Assembly: GCA_946800325.1 (NCBI GenBank)
Contig: CAMPEJ010000003.1
Coordinates: forward strand, 744,001-808,000
DNA: 64,000 nt
From: Luzula sylvatica
Lineage: Eukaryota > Streptophyta > Magnoliopsida > Poales > Juncaceae
Reading direction: 5' to 3'
This document shows positions 11,702 through 24,800 of this stretch, one piece after another (positions within the stretch are counted from its first letter, which is position 1; the number at the start of each line of letters is the position of its first letter). The notes beneath the pieces were generated by a model. That model ran no database searches. It worked only from the letters and a program-made list of their open reading frames with translations, and had not been told where the DNA came from. Both the position numbers and the translations under genes were made by a program.

Positions 11702-13560
11702 ATACGTTATTTGAACTCCCCAAAGCATAAACAGATTGTTTTGAATCGAAAAACAAACTTTCTTAGTGTTTGTAAATTTTGGTGAAATGTTATGTAGTAA
11801 AAGATACGATTCAAATGATCTCAAAATACGTTATTCGAACTCCCCAAAGCATAAACAGATTGTTTTGAATCGAAAAACAAACTTTCTTAGTGTTTGTAAA
11901 TTTTGGTGAAATGTTATGTGGTAAAAGATACGATTCGAATGATCTAAAAATATGTTATTTGAACTCCCCAAAGCATAAAAAATTGTTTTGAATCGAAAAA
12001 CAAACTTTGTTAGTGTTTGTAAATTTTGGTGAAATGTTATGTGGTAAAAGATACGATTCAAATGATCTCAAAATACGTTATTTGAACTCCCCAAAGCATA
12101 AACAAATTGTTTTGAATCGAAAAACAAACTTTCTTAGTGTTTGTAAATTTTGGTGAAATGTTATGTGGTAAAAGATACGATTCAAATGATCTGAAAATAC
12201 GTTATTTGAACTCCCCAAAGCATAAACAAATTGTTTTCAATCGAAAAACAAACTGTCTTAGTGTTTGTAAATTTTGGTGAAATGTTATGTGGTAAAAGAT
12301 ACGATTCAAATGATCTCAAAATACGTTATTTGAACTCCCCAAAGCATAAACAAATTGTTTTGAATCGAAAAACAAACTTTCTTAGTGTTTGTTAATTTTG
12401 GTGAAATGATATGTGGTAAAAGATACGATTCAAATGATCTCAAAATACGTTATTTGAACTCCCCAAAGCATAAACAGATTGTTTTGAATCGAAAAACAAA
12501 CTTTCTTAGTGTTTGTAAATTTTGGTGAAATGTTATGTGGTAAAAGATACGATTCGAATGATCTAAAAATATGTTATTCGAACTCCCCAAAGCATTAACA
12601 AATTGTTTTGAATCGAAAAACAAACTTTCTTAGTGTTTGTAAATTTTGGTGAAATGTTATGTGGTAAAAGATACGATTCAAATGATCTCAAAATACGTTA
12701 TTTGAACTCCCCAAAGCATAAACAGATTGTTTTGAATCAAAAAACAATCTTTCTTAGTGTTTGTAAATTTTGGTGAAATGTTACGTGGTAAAAGATACGA
12801 TTCAAATGATCTCAAAATACGTTATTTGAACTCCCCAAAGCATAAACAAATTGTTTTCAATCGAAAAACAAACTTTCTTAGTGTTTGTAAATTTTGGTGA
12901 AATGTTATGTGGTAAAAGATACGATTCAAATGATCTCAAAATACGTTATTTGAACTCTCCAAAACATAAACAAATTGTTTTGAATCGAAAAACAAACTTT
13001 CTTAGTGTCTGTAAATTTTGGTGAAATGTTATGTGGTAAAAGATACGATTCAAATGATCTCAAAATACGTTATTTGAACTCCCCAAAGCATAAACAGATT
13101 GTTTTGAATCGAAAAACAAACTTTCTTAGTGTTTGTAAATTTTGGAGAAATGTTATGTGGTAAAAGATACGATTCAAATGATCTCAAAATACGTTATTTG
13201 AACTCCCCAAACCATAAACAAATTGTTTTGAATCGAAAAACAAACTTTCTTAGTGTTTGTAAATTTTGGTAAAATGTTATGTGGTAAAAGATACGATTCA
13301 AATGATCTCAAAATACGTTATTTGAACTCCCCAAAGCATAAACAGATTGTTTTGAATCGAAAAACAAACTTTCTTAGTGTTTGTAAATTTTGGTGAAATG
13401 TTATGTGGTAAAAGATACGATTCAAATTATCTCTAAATACGTTATTTGAACTCCCCAAAGCATAAACAGATTGTTTTGAATCGAAAAACAAACTTTCTTA
13501 GTGTTTGTAAATTTTGGTGAAATGTTATGTGGTAAAAGATATGATTCAAATGAACTCAAA
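11702..13560. repeat. 15-monomer (1859-bp) tandem duplication, copy 1
   Basis: Marker pairs separated by 1859 bp, or 1857 bp after a 2-bp deletion in copy 2, define the unit. CTGTCTTAG is at 12255 and 14114, AGCATTAAC at 12591 and 14448, GGAGAAATG at 13146 and 15003, and GATATGATTCAAATGAACTC starts at 13538 and 15395. The unit has 15 monomers, one of them 123 bp. It begins with a CAGATTG/ATGTAG monomer followed by a TTCGAAC monomer, like the m8-m1 pair of later HORs. Confidence 0.8.
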
Positions 13561-15420
13561 ATACGTTATTTGAACTCCCCAAAGCATAAACAGATTGTTT
13601 TGAATCGAAAAACAAACTTTCTTAGTGTTTGTAAATTTTGGTGAAATGTTATGTAGTAAAAGATACGATTCAAATGATCTCAAAATACGTTATTCGAACT
13701 CCCCAAAGCATAAACAGATTGTTTTGAATCGAAAAACAAACTTTCTTAGTGTTTGTAAATTTTGGTGAAATGTTATGTGGTAAAAGATACGATTCGAATG
13801 ATCTAAAAATATGTTATTTGAACTCCCCAAAGCATAAAAAATTGTTTTGAATCGAAAAACAAACTTTGTTAGTGTTTGTAAATTTTGGTGAAATGTTATG
13901 TGGTAAAAGATACGATTCAAATGATCTCAAAATACGTTATTTGAACTCCCCAAAGCATAAACAAATTGTTTTGAATCGAAAAACAAACTTTCTTAGTGTT
14001 TGTAAATTTTGGTGAAATGTTATGTGGTAAAAGATACGATTCAAATGATCTGAAAATACGTTATTTGAACTCCCCAAAGCATAAACAAATTGTTTTGAAT
14101 CGAAAAACAAACTGTCTTAGTGTTTGTAAATTTTGGTGAAATGTTATGTGGTAAAAGATACGATTCAAATGATCTCAAAATACGTTATTTGAACTCCCCA
14201 AAGCATAAACAAATTGTTTTGAATCGAAAAACAAACTTTCTTAGTGTTTGTTAATTTTGGTGAAATGATATGTGGTAAAAGATACGATTCAAATGATCTC
14301 AAAATACGTTATTTGAACTCCCCAAAGCATAAACAGATTGTTTTGAATCGAAAAACAAACTTTCTTAGTGTTTGTAAATTTTGGTGAAATGTTGTGGTAA
14401 AAGATACGATTCGAATGATCTAAAAATATGTTATTCGAACTCCCCAAAGCATTAACAAATTGTTTTGAATCGAAAAACAAACTTTCTTAGTGTTTGTAAA
14501 TTTTGGTGAAATGTTATGTGGTAAAAGATACGATTCAAATGATCTCAAAATACGTTATTTGAACTCCCCAAAGCATAAACAGATTGTTTTGAATCAAAAA
14601 ACAATCTTTCTTAGTGTTTGTAAATTTTGGTGAAATGTTACGTGGTAAAAGATACGATTCAAATGATCTCAAAATACGTTATTTGAACTCCCCAAAGCAT
14701 AAACAAATTGTTCTCAATCGAAAAACAAACTTTCTTAGTGTTTGTAAATTTTGGTGAAATGTTATGTGGTAAAAGATACGATTCAAATGATCTCAAAATA
14801 CGTTATTTGAACTCTCCAAAACATAAACAAATTGTTTTGAATCGAAAAACAAACTTTCTTAGTGTCTGTAAATTTTGGTGAAATGTTATGTGGTAAAAGA
14901 TACGATTCAAATGATCTCAAAATACGTTATTTGAACTCCCCAAAGCATAAACAGATTGTTTTGAATCGAAAAACAAACTTTCTTAGTGTTTGTAAATTTT
15001 GGAGAAATGTTATGTGGTAAAAGATACGATTCAAATGATCTCAAAATACGTTATTTGAACTCCCCAAACCATAAACAAATTGTTTTGAATCGAAAAACAA
15101 ACTTTCTTAGTGTTTGTAAATTTTGGTAAAATGTTATGTGGTAAAAGATACGATTCAAATGATCTCAAAATACGTTATTTGAACTCCCCAAAGCATAAAC
15201 AGATTGTTTTGAATCGAAAAACAAACTTTCTTAGTGTTTGTAAATTTTGGTGAAATGTTATGTGGTAAAAGATACGATTCAAATTATCTCTAAATACGTT
15301 ATTTGAACTCCCCAAAGCATAAACAGATTGTTTTGAATCGAAAAACAAACTTTCTTAGTGTTTGTAAATTTTGGTGAAATGTTATGTGGTAAAAGATATG
15401 ATTCAAATGAACTCAAAATA
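13561..15420. repeat. 15-monomer tandem duplication, copy 2
   Basis: This directly follows copy 1. It differs by a 2-bp deletion (GAAATGTTGTGG) in the monomer at 14281-14402, which is 122 bp, and by a few substitutions such as TTCTCAATCG at about 14.71 kb. After about 15.43 kb the sequence goes to a TTTTCAATCG monomer, while copy 1 goes to a CAGATTG monomer. That difference marks the recombination joint. Confidence 0.75.
14281..14402 (+). repeat. 122-bp monomer with a 2-bp deletion
   Basis: Monomer starts at 14281 and 14403 give 122 bp. The usual GTTATGTGG is GTTGTGG near 14392. The corresponding monomers in the paralogous blocks, at about 12.42 kb and 17.01 kb, are full length, so this is a private deletion in this copy. 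It arose after the 15-monomer duplication and was not carried into the 22-monomer duplication. Confidence 0.85.
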
Positions 15421-18400
15421 CGTTATTTGAACTCCCCAAAGCATAAACAAATTGTTTTCAATCGAAAAACAAACTTTCTTAGTGTTTGTAAATTTTGGTA
15501 AAATGTAATGTGGTAAAAGATACGATTCAAATGATCTCAAAATACGTTATTTGAACTCCCCAAAACATAAACAAATTGTTTTGAATCGAAAAACAAACTT
15601 TCTTAGTGTCTGTAAATTTTGGTGAAATGTTATGTGCTAAAAGATACGATTCAAATGATCTCAAAATACGTTATTTGAACTCCCCAAAGCATAAACAGAT
15701 TGTTTTGAATCGAAAAACAAACTTTCTTAGTGTTTGTAAATTTTGGCGAAATGTTATGTGGTAAAAGATACTATTCAAATGATCTCAAAATACGTTATTT
15801 GAACTCCCCAAACCATAAACAAATTGTTTTGAATCGAAAAACAAACTTTCTTAGTGTTTGTAAATTTTGGTAAAATGTTATGTGGTAAAAGATATGATTC
15901 AAATGATCTCAAAATACGTTATTTGAACTCCCCAAAGCATAAACAGATTGTTTTGAATCGAAAAACAAACTTTCTTAGTGTTTGTAAATTTTGGTGAAAT
16001 GTTATGTGGTAAAAGATACGATTCAAATGATCTCTAAATACGTTATTTGAACTCCCCAAAGCATAAACAGATTGTTTTGAATCGAAAAACAAACTTTCTT
16101 AGTGTTTGTAAATTTTGGTGAAATGTTATGTAGTAAAAGATACGATTCGAATGATCTAAAAATATGTTATTCGAACTCCCTAAAGCATAAACAGATTGTT
16201 TTGAATCGAAAAACAAACTTTCTTAGTGTTTGTAAATTTTGGTGAAATGTTATGTGGTAAAAGATACGATTCGAATGATCTAAAAATATGTTATTTGAAC
16301 TCCCCAAAGCATAAAAAATTGTTTTGAATCGAAAAACAAACTTTGTTAGTGTTTGTAAATTTTGGTGAAATGTTATGTGGTAAAAGATACGATTCAAATG
16401 ATCTCAAAATACGTTATTTGAACTCCCCAAAGCATAAACAAATTGTTTTGAATCGAAAAACAAACTTTCTTAGTGTTTGTAAATTTTGGTGAAATGTTAT
16501 GTGGTAAAAGATACGATTCAAATGATCAAAAAATACGTTATTTGAACTCCCCAAAGCATAAACAAATTGTTTTGAATCGAAAAACAAACTGTCTTAGTGT
16601 TTGTAAATTTTGGTGAAAAGTTATGTAGTAAAAGATACGATTCAAATGATCTCAAAATACGTTATTTGAACTCCCCAAAGCGTAAACAAATTGTTTTGAA
16701 TCGAAAAACAAACTTTCTTAGTGTTTGTATATTTTGGTGAAATGTTATGTGGTAAAAGATACGATTCAAATGATCTGAAAATACGTTATTTGAACTCCCC
16801 AAAGCATAAACAGATTGTTTTGAATCGAAAAACAAACTTTCTGAGAGTTTGTAAATTTTGGTGAAATGTTATGTGGTAAAAGATACGATTCAAATGATCT
16901 CAAAATACGTTATTTGAACTCCCCAAAGCATAAACAAATTGTTTTGAATCGAAAAACAAACTTTCTTAGTGTTTGTTAATTTTGGTGAAATGATATGTGG
17001 TAAAAGATACGATTCAAATGATCTCAAAATACGTTATTTGAACTCCCCAAAGCATAGACAGATTGTTTTGAATCGAAAAACAAACTTTCTTAGTGTTTGT
17101 AAATTTTGGTGAAATGTTATGTGGTAAAAGATACGATTCGAATGATCTAAAAATATGTTATTTGAACTCCCCAAAGTATTAACAAATTGTTTTGAATCGA
17201 AAAACAAACTTTCTTAGTGTTTGTAAATTTTGGTGAAATGTTATGTGGTAAAAGATACGATTCAAATGATCTCAAAATACGTTATTTGAACTCCCCAAAG
17301 CATAAACAGATTGTTTTGAATCAAAAAACAATCTTTCTTAGTGTTTGTAAATTTTGGTGAAATGTTACGTGGTAAAAGATACGATTCAAATGATCTCAAA
17401 ATACGTTATTTGAACTCCCCAAAGCATAAACAAATTGTTTTCAATCGAAAAACAAACTTTCTTAGTGTTTGTAAATTTTGGTGAAATGTTATGTGGTAAA
17501 AGATACGATTCAAATGATCTCAAAATACGTTATTTGAACTCTCCAAAACATAAACAAATTGTTTTGAATCGAAAAACAAACTTTCTTAGTGTCTGTAAAT
17601 TTTGGTGAAATGTTATGTGGTAAAAGATACGATTCAAATGATCTCAAAATACGTTATTTGAACTCCCCAAAGCATAAACAGATTGTTTTGAATCGAAAAA
17701 CAAACTTTCTTAGTGTTTGTAAATTTTGGAGAAATGTTATGTGGTAAAAGATACGATTCAAATGATCTCAAAATACGTTATTTGAACTCCCCAAACCATA
17801 AACAAATTGTTTTGAATCGAAAAACAAACTTTCTTAGTGTTTGTAAATTTTGGTAAAATGTTATGTGGTAAAAGATACGATTCAAATGATCTCAAAATAC
17901 GTTATTTGAACTCCCCAAAGCATAAACAGATTGTTTTGAATCGAAAAACAAACTTTCTTAGTGTTTGTAAATTTTGGTGAAATGTTATGTGGTAAAAGAT
18001 ACGATTCAAATTATCTCTAAATACGTTATTTGAACTCCCCAAAGCATAAACAGATTGTTTTGAATCGAAAAACAAACTTTCTTAGTGTTTGTAAATTTTG
18101 GTGAAATGTTATGTGGTAAAAGATATGATTCAAATGAACTCAAAATACGTTATTTGAACTCCCCAAAGCATAAACAAATTGTTTTCAATCGAAAAACAAA
18201 CTTTCTTAGTGTTTGTAAATTTTGGTAAAATGTAATGTGGTAAAAGATACGATTCAAATGATCTCAAAATACGTTATTTGAACTCCCCAAAACATAAACA
18301 AATTGTTTTGAATCGAAAAACAAACTTTCTTAGTGTCTGTAAATTTTGGTGAAATGTTATGTGCTAAAAGATACGATTCAAATGATCTCAAAATACGTTA

Positions 18401-18870
18401 TTTGAACTCCCCAAAGCATAAACAGATTGTTTTGAATCGAAAAACAAACTTTCTTAGTGTTTGTAAATTTTGGCGAAATGTTATGTGGTAAAAGATACTA
18501 TTCAAATGATCTCAAAATACGTTATTTGAACTCCCCAAACCATAAACAAATTGTTTTGAATCGAAAAACAAACTTTCTTAGTGTTTGTAAATTTTGGTAA
18601 AATGTTATGTGGTAAAAGATATGATTCAAATGATCTCAAAATACGTTATTTGAACTCCCCAAAGCATAAACAGATTGTTTTGAATCGAAAAACAAACTTT
18701 CTTAGTGTTTGTAAATTTTGGTGAAATGTTATGTGGTAAAAGATACGATTCAAATGATCTCTAAATACGTTATTTGAACTCCCCAAAGCATAAACAGATT
18801 GTTTTGAATCGAAAAACAAACTTTCTTAGTGTTTGTAAATTTTGGTGAAATGTTATGTGGTAAAAGATAC
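15421..18870. repeat. 22-monomer (2727-bp) duplication region
   Basis: About 2 kb (14.16-16.14 kb) recurs at 16.89-18.87 kb with an offset of 2727 bp. Markers are the start of AGCATTAAC (here AGTATTAAC) at 14448 and 17175, GGAGAAATG at 15003 and 17730, TTATCTCTAAATACG at about 15.29 and 18.01 kb, and TATGTGCTAAAAG at 15637 and 18364. The stretch between 16.14 and 16.89 kb holds an m1-m2-m3-m4-m5-m6 series, with m6 at 16841. The region is satellite only. Confidence 0.75.
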
Positions 18871-21800
18871 GATTCGAATGATCTAAAAATATGTTATTGG
18901 AACTCCCCAATGCATAAAAAATTGTTTTGAATCGAAAAACAAACTTTCTTAGTGTTTGTAAATTTTGGTGAAATGTTATGTGGTAAAAGATACGATTCGA
19001 ATGATCTAAAAATATGTTATTCGAACTCCCCAAAGCATAAACAAATTGTTTTGAATCGAAAAACAAACTTTCTTAGTGTTTGTAAATTTTGGTGAAATGT
19101 TATGTGGTAAAAGATACGATTCAAATGATCTCAAAATACGTTATTTGAACTCCCCAAAGCATAAACAGATTGTTTTAAATCGAAAAACAAACTTTCTTAG
19201 TGTTTGTAAATTTTGGTGAAATGTTATGTGGTAAAAGATATGATTCAAATGAACTCAAAATACGTTATTTGAACTCCCCAAAGCATAAACAAATTGTTTT
19301 CAATCGAAAAACAAACTTTCTTAGTGTTTGTAAATTTTGGTAAAATGTAATGTGGTAAAAGATACGATTCAAATGATCTCAAAATACGTTATTTGAACTC
19401 CCCAAAACATAAACAAATTGTTTTGAATCGAAAAACAAACTTTCTTAGTGTCTGTAAATTTTGGTGAAATGTTATGTGCTAAAAGATACGATTCAAATGA
19501 TCTCAAAATACGTTATTTGAACTCCCCAAAGCATAAACAGATTGTTTTGAATCGAAAAACAAACTTTCTTAGTGTTTGTAAATTTTGGTGAAATGTTATG
19601 TAGTAAAAGATACGATTCAAATGATCTCAAAATACGTTATTCGAACTCCCCAAAGCATAAACAGATTGTTTTGAATCGAAAAACAAACTGTCTTAGTGTT
19701 TGTAAATTTTGGTGAAATGTTATGTGGTCAAAGATACGATTCGAATGATCTCAAAATATGTTATTTGAACTCCCCAAAGCATAAACAGATTGTTTTGAAT
19801 CGAAAAACAAACTTTCTTAGTGTTTGTAAATTTTGGTAAAATGTTATGTGGTAAAAGATACGATTCAAATTATCTCAAAATACGTTATTTGAACTCTCCA
19901 AAACATAAACAAATTGTTTTGAATCGAAAAACAAACTTTCTTAGTGTCTGTAAATTTTGGTGAAATGTTATGTGGTAAAAGATACGATTCAAATGATCTC
20001 AAAATACGTTATTTGAACTCTCCAAAACATAAACAAATTGTTTTGAATCGAAAAACAAACTTTCTTAGTGTCTGTAAATTTTGGTGAAATGTTATGTGGT
20101 AAAAGATACGATTCAAATGATCTAAAAATACGTTATTTGAACTCCCCAAAGCATAAACAGATTGTTTTGAATCGAAAAACAAACTTTCTTAGTGTTTGTA
20201 AATTTTGGCGAAATGTTATGTGGTAAAAGATACGATTCAAATGATCTCAAAATACGTTATTTGAACTCCCCAAACCATAAACAAATTGTTTTGAATCGAA
20301 AAACAAACTTTCTTAGTGTTTGTAAATTTTGGTAAAATGTTATGTGGTAAAAGATACGATTCAAATGATCTCAAAATACGTTATTTGAACTCCCCAAAGC
20401 ATAAACAGATTGTTTTGAATCGAAAAACAAACTTTCTTAGTGTTTGTAAATTTTGGTGAAATGTTATGTGGTAAAAGATACGATTCAAATGATCTCTAAA
20501 TACGTTATTTGAACTCCCCAAAGCATAAACAGATTGTTTTGAATCGAAAAACAAACTTTCTTAGTGTTTGTAAATTTTGGTGAAATGTTATGTGGTAAAA
20601 GATACGATTCGAATGATCTAAAAATATGTTATTGGAACTCCCCAAAGCATAAAAAATTGTTTTGAATCGAAAAACAAACTTTCTTAGTGTTTGTAAATTT
20701 TGGTGAAATGTTATGTGGTAAAAGATACGATTCGAATGATCTAAAAATATGTTATTCGAACTCCCCAAAGCATAAACAAATTGTTTTGAATCGAAAAACA
20801 AACTTTCTTAGTGTTTGTAAATTTGGGTGAAATGTTATGTGGTAAAAGATACGATTCAAATGATCTCAAAATACGTTATTTGAACTCCCCAAAGCATAAA
20901 CAGATTGTTTTGAATCGAAAAACAAACTTTCTTAGTGTTTGTAAATTTTGGTGAAATGTTATGTGGTAAAAGATACGATTCAAATGATCTCAAAATACGT
21001 TATTTGAACTCCCCAAAGCATAAACAGATTGTTTTGAATCGAAAAACAAACTGTCTTAGTGTTTGTAAATTTTGGTGAAATGTTATGTGGTAAAAGATGT
21101 GATTCAAATGATCTAAAAATACGTTATTTGAACTCTCCAAAACATAAACAAATTGTTTTGAATCAAAAAACAAACTTTCTTAGTGTCTGTAAATTTTGGT
21201 GAAATGTTATGTGGTAAAAGATACGATTCAAATGATCTCAAAATACGTTATTTGAACTCCCCAAAGCATAAACAGATTGTTTTGAATCGAAAAACAAACT
21301 TTCTTAGTGTTTGTAAATTTTGGTGAAATGTTATATGGAAAAAGATACGATTCAAATGATCTCAAATTACGTTATTTGAACTCCCCAAAGCATAAACAAA
21401 TTGTTTTGAATCGAAAAACAAACTTTCTTAGTGTTTGTAAATTTAGGTAAAATGTTATGTGGTAAACAATACGATTCAAATGATCTCAAAATACGTTATT
21501 TGAACTCCCCAAAGCATAAACAAATTGTTTTCTATCGAAAAACAAACTTTCTTAGTGTTTGTAAATTTTGGTAAAATGTAATGTGGTAAATGATACGATT
21601 CAAATGATCTCAAAATACGTTATTTGAACTCCCCAAAACATAAACAAATTGTTTTGAATCGAAAAACAAACTTTCTTAGTGTCTGTAAATTTTGGTGAAA
21701 TGTTATGTGGTAAAAGATACGATTCAAATGATCTCAAAATACGTTATTTGAACTCCCCAAACCATAAACAAATTGGTTTGAATCGAAAAACAAACTTTCT

Positions 21801-24800
21801 TCGTGTTTGTAAATTTTGGTAAAATGTTATGTGGTAAAAGATACGATTCAAATGATCTCAAAATACATTATTTGAACTCCCCAAAGCATAAACAGATTGT
21901 TTTGAATCGAAAAACAAACTTTCTTAGTGTTTGTAAATTTTGGTAAAATGTTATGTGGTAAAAGATACGATTCAAATGATCTCAAAATACGTTATTTGAA
22001 CTCCCCAAAGCATAAACAGATTGTTTTGAATCGAAAAACAAACTTTCTTAGTGTTTGTAAATTTTGGTGAAATGTTATGTAGTCAAAGATACGATTCAAA
22101 TGATCTCAAAATACGTTATTTGAACTCCCCAAAGCATAAACAGATTGTTTTGAATCGAAAAACAAACTTTCTTAGTGTTTGTAAATTTTGGTGAAATGTT
22201 ATGTGGTAAAAGATACGATTCGAATGATCTCAAAATACGTTATTCGAACTCCCCAAAGCATAAAAAATTGTTTTGAATCGAAAAATAAACTTTCTTAGTG
22301 TTTGTAAATTTTGGTGAAATGTTATGTGGTAAAAGATACGATTCGAATGATCTCAAAATATGTTATTTGAACTCCCCAAAGCATAAACAAATTGTTTTGA
22401 ATCGAAAAACAAACTTTCTTAGTGTTTGTAAATTTTGGTGAAATGTTATGTGGTAAAAGATACGATTCCATTGATCTCAAAATACGTTATTCGAACTCCC
22501 CAAAGCATAAACAGATTGTTTTGAATCGAAAAACAAACTTTCTTAGTGTTTGTAAATTTTGGTGAAATGTTATGTGGTAAAAGATACGATTCGAATGATC
22601 TAAAAATATGTTATTTGAACTCCCCAAAGCATAAAAAATTGTTTTGAATCGAAAAACAAACTTTCTTAGTGTTTGTAAATTTTGGTGAAATGTTATGTGG
22701 TAAAAGATACGATTCAAATGATCTCAAAATACGTTATTTGAACTCCCCAAAGCATAAACAAATTGTTTTGAATCGAAAAACAAACTTTCTTAGTGTTTGT
22801 AAATTTTGGTGAAATGTTATGTGGTAAAAGATACGATTCAAATGATCAAAAAATACGTTATTTGGACTCCCCAAAGCATAAACAAATTGTTTTGAATCGA
22901 AAAACAAACTGTCTTAGTGTTTGTAAATTTTGCTGAAAAGTTATGTAGTAAAAGATACGATTCTAATGATCTCAAAATACGTTATTTGAACTCCCCAAAG
23001 CGTAAACAAATTGTTTTGAATCGAAAAACAAACTTTCTTAGTGTTTGTAAATTTTGGTGAAATGTTATGTGGTAAAAGATACGATTCAAATGATCTCAAA
23101 ATACGTTATTTGAACTCCCCAAAGCATAAACAGATTGTTTTGAATCGAAAAACAAACTTTCTTAGTGTTTGTAAATTTTGGTGAAATGTTATGTAGTAAA
23201 AGATACGATTCAAATGATCTCAAAATACGTTATTCGAACTCCCCAAAGCATAAACAGATTGTTTTGAATCGAAAAACAAACTTTCTTAGTGTTTGTAAAT
23301 TTTGGTGAAATGTTATGTGGTAAAAGATACGATTCGAATGATCTAAAAATATGTTATTTGAACTCCCCAAAGCATAAAAAATTGTTTTGAATCGAAAAAC
23401 AAACTTTGTTAGTGTTTGTAAATTTTGGTGAAATGTTATGTGGTAAAAGATACGATTCGAATGATCTAAAAATATGTTATTTGAACTCCCCAAAGCATAA
23501 ACAGATTGTTTTGAATCGAAAAACAAACTTTCTTAGTGTTTGTAAATTTTGGTGAAATGTTATGTGGTAAAAGATACGATTCGAATGATCTCAAAATACG
23601 TTATTCGAACTCCCCAAAGCATAAAAAATTGTTTTGAATCGAAAAATAAACTTTCTTAGTGTTTGTAAATTTTGGTGAAATGTTATGTGGTAAAAGATAC
23701 GATTCGAATGATCTCAAAATATGTTATTTGAACTCCCCAAAGCATAAACAAATTGTTTTGAATCGAAAAACAAACTTTCTTAGTGTTTGTAAATTTTGGT
23801 GAAATGTTATGTGGTAAAAGATACGATTCCATTGATCTCAAAATACGTTATTCGAACTCCCCAAAGCATAAACAGATTGTTTTGAATCGAAAAACAAACT
23901 TTCTTAGTGTTTGTAAATTTTGGTGAAATGTTATGTGGTAAAAGATACGATTCGAATGATCTAAAAATATGTTATTTGAACTCCCCAAAGCATAAAAAAT
24001 TGTTTTGAATCGAAAAACAAACTTTCTTAGTGTTTGTAAATTTTGGTGAAATGTTATGTGGTAAAAGATACGATTCAAATGATCTCAAAATACGTTATTT
24101 GAACTCCCCAAAGCATAAACAAATTGTTTTGAATCGAAAAACAAACTTTCTTAGTGTTTGTAAATTTTGGTGAAATGTTATGTGGTAAAAGATACGATTC
24201 AAATGATCAAAAAATACGTTATTTGAACTCCCCAAAGCATAAACAAATTGTTTTGAATCGAAAAACAAACTGTCTTAGTGTTTGTAAATTTTGGTGAAAA
24301 GTTATGTAGTAAAAGATACGATTCTAATGATCTCAAAATACGTTATTTGAACTCCCCAAAGCGTAAACAAATTGTTTTGAATCGAAAAACAAACTTTCTT
24401 AGTGTTTGTAAATTTTGGTGAAATGTTATGTGGTAAAAGATACGATTCAAATGATCTCAAAATACGTTATTTGAACTCCCCAAAGCATAAACAGATTGTT
24501 TTGAATCGAAAAACAAACTTTCTTAGTGTTTGTAAATTTTGGTGAAATGTTATGTGGTAAAAGATACGATTCGAATGATCTAAAAATATGTTATTGGAAC
24601 TCCCCAAAGCATAAAAAATTGTTTTGAATCGAAAAACAAACTTTCTTAGTGTTTGTAAATTTTGGTGAAATGTTATGTGGTAAAAGATACGATTCGAATG
24701 ATCTAAAAATATGTTATTCGAACTCCCCAAAGCATAAACAAATTGTTTTGAATCGAAAAACAAACTTTCTTAGTGTTTGTAAATTTGGGTGAAATGTTAT

